Of a stretch of DNA of 64,000 nucleotides, positions 59,166 to 64,000 are shown piece by piece. Positions within the stretch are counted from its first letter, which is position 1. Each line of letters begins with the position of its first letter. Both the position numbers and the translations under genes were made by a program. The notes beneath the pieces were generated by a model. The model was not told the DNA's origin and made no database searches. It saw only the letters and a program-made list of their open reading frames with translations. The stretch lies in assembly GCF_002265875.1 (NCBI RefSeq), contig NZ_NPFA01000001.1, forward strand, positions 270,873-334,872. The letters run 5' to 3'. This DNA is from Marinococcus halophilus (GTDB lineage Bacteria > Bacillota > Bacilli > Bacillales > Marinococcaceae).

Positions 59166-59378
59166 ATGGATTACTCCATGTCGCGTCAGGTCATTTATTG
59201 CTCAATAACGAGACAGACGGTCCTTCACGAATTATCCTACGTATATACAGATGGCGTGCTTGACTCCGTCGCTACATGCACCGGAGTATCAGAAGCCTGC
59301 ACAAATTGTCCCCTGTTGGAGTTTAACCGGGTGTCCGAGGCTGCCCCCTCCCCCCGCAGGCAGCTGGCCAGTGGATAA
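59166..59378 (+). CDS. Small cysteine-containing protein, 70 residues, unknown
   Basis: RBS AAGGAG 9 nt upstream of the ATG. The middle reads SVATCTGVSEACTNCPLLEF, with three cysteines close together (C-x6-C-x2-C) that may bind a metal. The C-terminus is Pro/Arg/Ser-rich. No membrane segment. I do not recognise the family. A terminator shared with the converging gene lies directly after it. Confidence 0.6.
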   Translation: MDYSMSRQVIYCSITRQTVLHELSYVYTDGVLDSVATCTGVSEACTNCPLLEFNRVSEAAPSPRRQLASG

Positions 59379-59392
59379 TATACTCATTCATA

Positions 59393-59438
59393 AAAAATCT
59401 TCCTCCCCCGCTCACGCGTGGTCAGGAAGATTTCTTTT
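59393..59438. terminator. Bidirectional terminator between converging small genes
   Basis: AAATCTTCCT/AGGAAGATTT stem around a C-rich loop, with A and T tracts at the two ends. Confidence 0.78.
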
Positions 59439-59769
59439 GTTTATTTTTATAATAACGCAGGGTTTTCTGGGTATCATTGAAATCCCGCATCAGCCGGTAC
59501 GGCTTGCTCGCCATCCGGAACGGCATTCTTATGACAAACGGCTTCCTGCTTTCCCTGTATTCTTCTGTTAAACGTGTCGGTTTAGTGGTTACACGGTCAT
59601 ACACTTCGCTGTACCATTCTTTCATAATATCGCGGTTTAACGTCAGCTCCCGGCCGCACCTCCGGCATTCCATGCTGTACACGTCCCCATTAATATACTC
59701 TACGTTATGGGGCGTGTCTTCCTTACAATGAGAACACTGTAAGTAAATAAGCTCCTTACGTTTTTTCAT
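59422..59769 (-). CDS. Zinc-ribbon protein of unknown function, 115 residues
   Basis: RBS AAAGGAGG. An N-terminal two-knuckle zinc ribbon (LQCSHC at 10-15 and MECRRCGREL at 33-42) is followed by a basic region with RKPFVIRMPFRMASKPYRLM, and a Lys/Gln-rich end. This looks like the small zinc-finger proteins common in Bacilli ('bh protein' in old genome notes), whose role is unknown. An extended -10 promoter is upstream. Confidence 0.78.
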   Translation of the reverse strand: MKKRKELIYLQCSHCKEDTPHNVEYINGDVYSMECRRCGRELTLNRDIMKEWYSEVYDRVTTKPTRLTEEYRESRKPFVIRMPFRMASKPYRLMRDFNDTQKTLRYYKNKQKKSS

Positions 59770-59802
59770 CGCTTCAGCCCCTCCTTTAATGATTCTTCTT
59801 TC

Positions 59803-59811
59803 ATTATACCA
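59803..59811 (-). promoter_or_regulatory. Extended -10 promoter of the zinc-ribbon gene
   Basis: Minus strand TGGTATAAT, an extended -10 element with a perfect TATAAT. No clear -35. Confidence 0.6.
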
Positions 59812-59823
59812 CGATTTAGATAC

Positions 59824-59858
59824 GGAAAAAGAAGCGGCTGCTCATTCAGCAGCGCTTC
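59824..59858 (-). terminator. Intrinsic terminator after the glucitol-type operon
   Basis: GAAGCGCTGCT/AGCAGCCGCTTC stem with a bulge, followed on the minus strand by TTTTTCC. Confidence 0.78.
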
Positions 59859-59867
59859 CTCCTCATT

Positions 59868-61160
59868 TTATTTCCAGTCGTGATCCTGCATTTTCCGCAG
59901 ACGCCAGATCGTGGATTCCACTGTCTGCTCCACGTCCTGATACGTAATGATTTCTCCTTTCTTTACCGTCCGGGACATTTTTACGTTTTTATCTACCAGG
60001 CCGATCGGGAGCGCTCCTTTATCTTTTGCTTCTGAAGCTTCCATCACGGTTCCGTAAATGGTAAAGCCGCCAATAGAATCCAGATACTCGCCCACTTCGA
60101 GATCACGCTTCGCTACCGCTGCAGTTTCAGCGATATGCCCGGCATCCGGGGCGATAGTTGCCTGGCCGTCCAGATACGCCCGGGCTACTGAAAGGGGAGT
60201 TTCCAGGCTTGTTAAATGGTAAGGGCGATACAGTACGTAATTCGGCCCATCTCCCATTTTTAAATATTTCATTTCCGCGTTTACTTCTTCCATGTCCGAA
60301 GCAACGATCGCAAACACACCTGGGGCGATACCGTTAATGTATTCCACCACGTGCTTTTTCCCGATCCGGCCTCCCTGGTCCCTCAGCTGGAAGAGTTCAG
60401 GAAGATCAGCAACTCCGGCTTCAAAGCCATTCATCCCCGGTTTTTCCGGTACAAATCCGGTGGCGTTCGCTACGGCATTCATCTCTACCATCGTTTTCGT
60501 TCCATCCTGGAAGGAAGCAAGCATTTTCGGGCTTGATCCTTTTTCCTCCGCTTCTTTTGCCGCAGTATCAGGATTTGCTTCCACATTTAACGGATTATTT
60601 TTCCCTTTACCGAGAGCGACTACTTCAAAGCCAATCGCATCGGCGAAATCATACAGCTCCATGATCGCTCCCGGCTCATCTCCTGCCGATCCGGTGTATA
60701 CGACACCGCTTGCGTCTGCCATCCGTTTCAAAAGCGGGCCGACGGTCACGTCCGCCTCCACGTTCAGCATAACAATATGCTTCCGGTTCAAAATAGCATT
60801 CCAGGCAATCTCTGCGCCGATATTCGGCACCCCGGTCGCATCCACGACCACGTCTACTTCATCGAGCGCACATACGAGCAGCGCCTTTGTGGAGGCTACT
60901 ACTTTATTCAGCTCAATAGCCTGCGAGGCTTCTTCTTTATTGTTAGTAGAAACAATATTTCCCCGCTCGATACCGGCATGCCTGTAAGCATTGATGACGT
61001 TATCTTCGTTTATGTCAGCCGTGACGACCACCCGCATGCCTTTCATGTTTTCAATCTGTGCAATCATGCCGCGCCCCATCTGGCCAGCGCCGATGAGACC
61101 CACTTTAATATAGCGGCCCTCTTTTTCCAGCGCCTGCAGCTTTCGATTAATCCCTATCAT
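59868..61160 (-). CDS. SAF-domain NAD(P)-dependent oxidoreductase, homoserine-dehydrogenase-like
   Basis: 430 residues, RBS AGGAG. The N-terminal Rossmann fold begins VGLIGAGQMGRGM at 22-34. VVVDATGVPNIGAE and NVEADVTVGPLL follow, as in homoserine-dehydrogenase relatives. The C-terminal ~90 residues form a SAF-like domain (AVAKRDLEVGEYLDSIGGFT and VKKGEIITYQDVE). Such proteins oxidise sugar acids or polyol derivatives in several catabolic operons. It takes the place of SrlD in this PTS operon, so the imported polyol may not be ordinary sorbitol. The exact reaction is unknown. Confidence 0.82.
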   Translation of the reverse strand: MIGINRKLQALEKEGRYIKVGLIGAGQMGRGMIAQIENMKGMRVVVTADINEDNVINAYRHAGIERGNIVSTNNKEEASQAIELNKVVASTKALLVCALDEVDVVVDATGVPNIGAEIAWNAILNRKHIVMLNVEADVTVGPLLKRMADASGVVYTGSAGDEPGAIMELYDFADAIGFEVVALGKGKNNPLNVEANPDTAAKEAEEKGSSPKMLASFQDGTKTMVEMNAVANATGFVPEKPGMNGFEAGVADLPELFQLRDQGGRIGKKHVVEYINGIAPGVFAIVASDMEEVNAEMKYLKMGDGPNYVLYRPYHLTSLETPLSVARAYLDGQATIAPDAGHIAETAAVAKRDLEVGEYLDSIGGFTIYGTVMEASEAKDKGALPIGLVDKNVKMSRTVKKGEIITYQDVEQTVESTIWRLRKMQDHDWK

Positions 61161-61182
61161 TTGTCTCCACTCCTATCCAGCT

Positions 61183-61557
61183 TTATTGTTTACGAAATGT
61201 AATGGTGCTTCCCACCTGTATGGCAGGCAGGGGCTTTGCTTCTACACAGACCGTGCCCGGAAGGTCCGAACTTGTTTCCCCGTTAAATTGAAAGGTGGCA
61301 TGCCCGAGATCCCGCAGCGTTTCGTTTGCTTTAGCGCCAACGAATGTCAGGGAGAATGCTTCACCGTCAATAACCAATTCGTCCCCGGCCGCCAGATCTT
61401 CGTTCAATCCTTCAGCGTTATGCACAAAGCTGATGTCATATAAATCCTTTGGTGCTGTTTCATTGAATAAAATCATCATGCCATCATCCATCAGCATTTG
61501 GGCGTCCTCTCCAATACCGACTACAGTGGCTGTGAATATTTCTGTATTCATTTGCAT
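61183..61557 (-). CDS. srlB: PTS glucitol/sorbitol-type enzyme IIA
   Basis: 124 residues from the ATG at 61557 (AGGAGGAG at 5-nt spacing); a GTG at 61563 overlaps the RBS. The strand-rich fold includes MILFNETAPKDLYDISFVHN, whose His is the likely phospho-acceptor, and GDELVIDGEAFSLTFVG. IIA of this family passes phosphate from HPr to IIB. It follows srlE by about 55 nt in the same operon. Confidence 0.9.
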   Translation of the reverse strand: MQMNTEIFTATVVGIGEDAQMLMDDGMMILFNETAPKDLYDISFVHNAEGLNEDLAAGDELVIDGEAFSLTFVGAKANETLRDLGHATFQFNGETSSDLPGTVCVEAKPLPAIQVGSTITFRKQ

Positions 61558-61611
61558 GGTCACTCCTCCTGAGAAATACTTTGCGGGCAGGATACGCCCG
61601 CTGTTTTATTT

Positions 61612-62646
61612 TTATGAATATAGGCCAAAGCTGAAGAGATAGGCAATCACAACGGCAAGCGGGCCAGTAATGACCCTCGAAAACAGAACGGCCGGTACCC
61701 CGACGGAAATGGTCTCCGGCTTTGCTTCCCCGAGCGTCAAACCAACCGGCACAAAGTCTGCCCCTACCTGCGGGTTAATGGCAAAAAGAGCTGGAAGCGC
61801 CATTGCCGGCGGAATGTTTCCCATGCCAATCTGGGTTCCGATAAGCACACCGACCACCTGGGCAATAACAGCGCCAGGCCCGAGCAGCGGAGATAAAATT
61901 GGAATCGCACATATAAAGGATAAAAGCAGCAGTCCGAAAATATTACTCGCGAGCGGCGATACAAAATTTGCGATCAGGTCCCCAATACCGGTGAAGGTGA
62001 TAATCCCGATAATCGTACTGACAAAAGCCATGAATGGGAGGATGTTCCGGATGACTGTATCAATCGTTTCACGCCCTGCCTGGAAGAATACGCTTACAAC
62101 GTTGCCGACGGCGCGGCCTATGCGTTCGATAATATTTGCTTTTTTCGGCCCGGATCCTTTGGCCTTCAGCTTTGCATCTTCTTTAACCTGCTTGGCCACA
62201 TCCCGGTCCATCAGGGAATTATACGGGGAAGCTTTGTCCTCTGCTTCCGCTTCAGCCGCCGGCACCTCATCCGCGCTGATCGCTTTTATGTCTCTTTCAG
62301 CTACACCCGAGACAAAATTCTCTTCGTTAATATACTGCGCAAGCGGGCCAGCCGGTGACGTACCGTGAATATTGACCGTCAGCACGCCCATTTTCGGGTA
62401 GACTCCGCAGCGTGCGGTGCCCCCGCAGTCAATAACTGCCACGGCAATGTTTTCTTTATCATAGGAGGCTTTAAACCCATCAACCGCCTCTCCGCCTGTC
62501 AGTTCTGCCAGGCGTTCGGCAACCGGATGAATACCGCCTCCGGTTACCGACATAATGTACCTTTTCTGGTCATCTGGATGAATGACGAGCGGGCCTCCCC
62601 ATCCGCCTCTTCCCTTCGTTACCTCTACCGGTTTATATTCAGCCAT
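61612..62646 (-). CDS. srlE: PTS glucitol/sorbitol-type enzyme IIB (with membrane part)
   Basis: 344 residues, RBS GAGGGAAG. The N-terminal IIB domain (about 1-110) carries [14 protein letters not shown] with Cys74 as likely phospho-site. The region after about 170 has several membrane helices ([39 protein letters not shown]). This is the SrlE layout. With SrlA it forms the membrane channel and phosphorylates the polyol on import. Confidence 0.92.
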   Translation of the reverse strand: MAEYKPVEVTKGRGGWGGPLVIHPDDQKRYIMSVTGGGIHPVAERLAELTGGEAVDGFKASYDKENIAVAVIDCGGTARCGVYPKMGVLTVNIHGTSPAGPLAQYINEENFVSGVAERDIKAISADEVPAAEAEAEDKASPYNSLMDRDVAKQVKEDAKLKAKGSGPKKANIIERIGRAVGNVVSVFFQAGRETIDTVIRNILPFMAFVSTIIGIITFTGIGDLIANFVSPLASNIFGLLLLSFICAIPILSPLLGPGAVIAQVVGVLIGTQIGMGNIPPAMALPALFAINPQVGADFVPVGLTLGEAKPETISVGVPAVLFSRVITGPLAVVIAYLFSFGLYS

Positions 62647-62680
62647 TATTCTTCCCTCGCTTTTTCTTTTAAATTTTCAT

Positions 62681-63241
62681 TTATGCACTGGCGCTTTTTT
62701 CACCTGAATCACTCTCTGCATTAGATGCCTGACGCCTGAGCATAATAGCGGTAATCCATTCGGTTACAATGCCGCGGATCAAAATAACAATCAGACCAAC
62801 GATGAAAAAGCGAATCGCGAGCGGGCCTGCAGACAAGCCAAGCGTAGTAATGCCGGCCGATATACCAGTGTAGACGAAAAGTTCTGCCGGATTCGCGTGA
62901 GGAAACAGTCCGGTGATCGGATGTACAAACGATACAGCGGAATCATAGAATGCCGGCTTCTGCCGTTCCGGCAGGAAGCGTCCGAAGGTATAGCACATTG
63001 GGTTCGTTAAGAAAAATACGGCCAGCAGCGGAAACAGTGTATAGCGCAGAAAGAAATATTTTGTGCTTTTCTGGGCCAGCGAGTAAATTCGTTCTTCCCC
63101 AATAAATTTAATGATAGCGTTTACAGCGAGAATTAAACATATAAGTGTCGGAATAATACCTGTAACGAGTCCGACAAATGTTTCGCCGCCTGCCTGGAAC
63201 ATTCCGATAAAGCCTTCTGCGAGCGTTACTAAGAAATCCAT
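62681..63241 (-). CDS. srlA: PTS glucitol/sorbitol-type enzyme IIC
   Basis: 186 residues, RBS AAGGGGG, overlapping gutM by 13 nt. Five to six hydrophobic segments. The motifs AEGFIGMFQAGGETFVGLVT, NPMCYTFGRFLPERQKPAF and SFVHPITGLFPHANPAELF are SrlA hallmarks. It is the substrate-channel subunit working with SrlE. Confidence 0.93.
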   Translation of the reverse strand: MDFLVTLAEGFIGMFQAGGETFVGLVTGIIPTLICLILAVNAIIKFIGEERIYSLAQKSTKYFFLRYTLFPLLAVFFLTNPMCYTFGRFLPERQKPAFYDSAVSFVHPITGLFPHANPAELFVYTGISAGITTLGLSAGPLAIRFFIVGLIVILIRGIVTEWITAIMLRRQASNAESDSGEKSASA

Positions 63242-63651
63242 TTGTTATCCCCCTTTTTGTTTTTGCGCTTTTGTTCTGCGAGAATCTGCTGGGCTGCCAT
63301 TAGATGAGCCCGCTTTGGATGCTTTTTTTTCCCGGAAGCGCCTTCTGCTTCCCACTGTTTTTTCAATTCGTAAATATTTTTATCCATCAGTTCCGGCGCT
63401 TCAGTAAATTTGGCGAACACCGTCACTCCTCTCATGATCTTGGCATCAATCACTGTGCCTGCCTCATTGGTTACGAGCAAAAGCACGGTTCCAATACCAA
63501 GCAGGCGTTTATCAATGCCTGTGCCAAGGTATCCTGACGGCCGGCTGCTCATCGAAGCAATCATGCCGTTATAATATTTCATCTGGCGAAATGTCAGGTA
63601 AAATTGTGCCAGCCATATTACGACGAATGCGGCAATAAAATAACCCCACAT
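63229..63651 (-). CDS. gutM: GutM-family glucitol operon activator
   Basis: 140 residues, RBS AAGGAGGAG. A membrane helix at about 3-20 precedes a cytoplasmic part (QFYLTFRQMKYYNGMIASMS, SGYLGTGIDKRLLGIGTVLL). The Lys/Arg-rich C-terminus (KKHPKRAHLMAAQQILAEQK) is usual for GutM. In enterobacteria GutM is a co-activator of the glucitol operon. First gene of gutM-srlA-srlE-srlB-SAF oxidoreductase. Confidence 0.9.
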   Translation of the reverse strand: MWGYFIAAFVVIWLAQFYLTFRQMKYYNGMIASMSSRPSGYLGTGIDKRLLGIGTVLLLVTNEAGTVIDAKIMRGVTVFAKFTEAPELMDKNIYELKKQWEAEGASGKKKHPKRAHLMAAQQILAEQKRKNKKGDNKWIS

Positions 63652-63670
63652 TATTACTCCTCCTTTACAT

Positions 63671-63696
63671 TTGTAACAACTTGTAACCTTTGTAAC
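63671..63696. promoter_or_regulatory. Triple TTGTAAC direct repeat, operator candidate
   Basis: TTGTAAC at 63671-63677, 63681-63687 and 63690-63696, spaced 10 and 9 bp, that is about one helical turn each. They lie between the -10 element and the RBS of gutM, a position suited to a repressor. Confidence 0.6.
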
Positions 63697-63697
63697 T

Positions 63698-63726
63698 ATA
63701 TTAAAGCGTTTTCACATAGCCGTCAA
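63698..63726 (-). promoter_or_regulatory. Sigma-A promoter of the glucitol-type operon with cre box
   Basis: Minus strand: -35 TTGACG (63721-63726), 17-nt spacer, -10 TAATAT (63698-63703). ATTAAAGCGTTTTCA at 63700-63714 matches the cre consensus at 14 of 15 positions and overlaps the -10 and spacer. Confidence 0.85.
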
Positions 63727-63837
63727 TATATTTTTCAGATATTTTAAAAATTAATTTCCCACAGAGTCACCAGATCATTTGTAAATTATTTCTTTTATTT
63801 TACATTTGTTTTAAATAACACATTTGTTCATATAAAT

Positions 63838-63866
63838 ATAAAAAAATGGCTCCTTCATAAGGAGCC
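63838..63866 (-). terminator. Minus-strand hairpin terminator
   Basis: GGCTCCTT/AAGGAGCC stem, 3-nt loop, then ATTTTTT on the minus strand. It ends transcription coming from the right of the window. Confidence 0.75.
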
Positions 63867-63870
63867 GCAG

Positions 63871-63917
63871 ACTGTCGACAATGGCTCTCATTTTAGAGCG
63901 TGTCGGCAGTTTTTTTA
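63871..63917 (+). terminator. Plus-strand terminator or leader attenuator
   Basis: ACTGTCGACA/TGTCGGCAGT outer stem, GCTCT/AGAGC inner stem, seven T. No plus-strand gene precedes it, so it may be an attenuator for the gene at 63960. Confidence 0.65.
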
Positions 63918-63959
63918 TGCTATGATAAAAAGAAATAACCTGGAAAGGGGTTATGGCGC

Positions 63960-64000
63960 ATGATGAGGCGGGATACGGAAGAAGCTCGTTATCGGGAAGC
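63960..64000 (+). CDS. 5' end of an unidentified gene
   Basis: ATG at 63960 with AAAGGGG 9 nt upstream; an ATG at 63953 is too close to the RBS. Visible residues MMRRDTEEARYRE are too few for identification. TGCTATGAT (63918-63926) could be an extended -10 just downstream of the hairpin. Confidence 0.5.
   Translation, partial: MMRRDTEEARYRE

Larger units (their letters stand above)
63652..63959. other. 308-bp intergenic region, regulatory
   Basis: No gene is seen apart from the start at 63960. It holds the gutM promoter with cre box, three TTGTAAC repeats, an AT-rich middle with further ATTTGT copies, and two terminator-like hairpins of opposite orientation. Confidence 0.6.

Overview
The window looks like a chromosome segment of a Gram-positive, endospore-type Bacillota, probably a salt- and/or alkali-adapted member of the Bacillaceae. 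Supporting signs are Bacillus-style regulation (catabolite-responsive cre boxes, NagR-type dre operators, sigma-B promoters with a YtvA-like LOV photoreceptor nearby), strong AGGAGG ribosome binding sites, PG-binding-domain autolysins, and very acidic linkers and tails in secreted proteins. The genus is inference. No rRNA, tRNA, CRISPR array, transposase or prophage gene was seen.

Region A (1-24.7 kb) is an envelope and exopolysaccharide locus, mostly on the minus strand. Reading from the promoter-proximal end (24.66 kb) it holds a CpsB/YwqE phosphatase, a GT8, a Wzy-like polymerase/ligase, a Wzx flippase, a GT4, an asparagine-synthase-like protein without the glutaminase cysteine, a GT2 on the plus strand, a cytoplasmic beta-propeller resembling oligogalacturonate lyase, a UDP-glucuronate epimerase-like protein and an extra MurA paralogue. 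Next comes a divergent pair of giant wall proteins (amidase at 4.8-7.5 kb, SpoIID/LytB at 7.9-12.0 kb) built from near-identical peptidoglycan-binding repeats. A CysQ phosphatase, an SLC13 anion transporter, a GT2 and a truncated OafA-type acyltransferase follow. No tyrosine kinase, Wzz-like protein or priming transferase is visible.

Region B (24.8-45.3 kb) is glycan scavenging and wall upkeep. A GH38 alpha-mannosidase sits with an ABC importer (two permeases, one lipoprotein) under a ROK repressor; two near-identical 25-bp palindromes identify the regulon. A LysR regulator, an acyl-CoA thioesterase, an LCP ligase, a CpsB paralogue that has lost its metal ligands, an NlpC/P60 hydrolase and a GH36 alpha-galactosidase with a second importer follow. 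Neither importer has its own ATPase. A HisK-type phosphatase ends the region.

Region C (45.3-53.3 kb) is N-acetylglucosamine use: a PTS IICB, a SIS-domain protein, and a nagA-nagB-nagR operon, linked by three dre operators. A MATE exporter, a VOC protein, a flavin reductase and a possible gene remnant lie between. Region D (53.3-59.8 kb) has two D-2-hydroxyacid dehydrogenases, several very small genes, CsbD, the LOV-STAS photoreceptor and an L-2-hydroxyglutarate oxidase; four candidate sigma-B promoters fall within 2.8 kb. Region E (59.8-63.7 kb) is a glucitol-type PTS operon (gutM-srlA-srlE-srlB) whose last gene is a SAF-domain dehydrogenase instead of the usual sorbitol-6-phosphate dehydrogenase, behind a sigma-A promoter overlapped by a cre box. 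A new plus-strand gene begins at about 63.96 kb.
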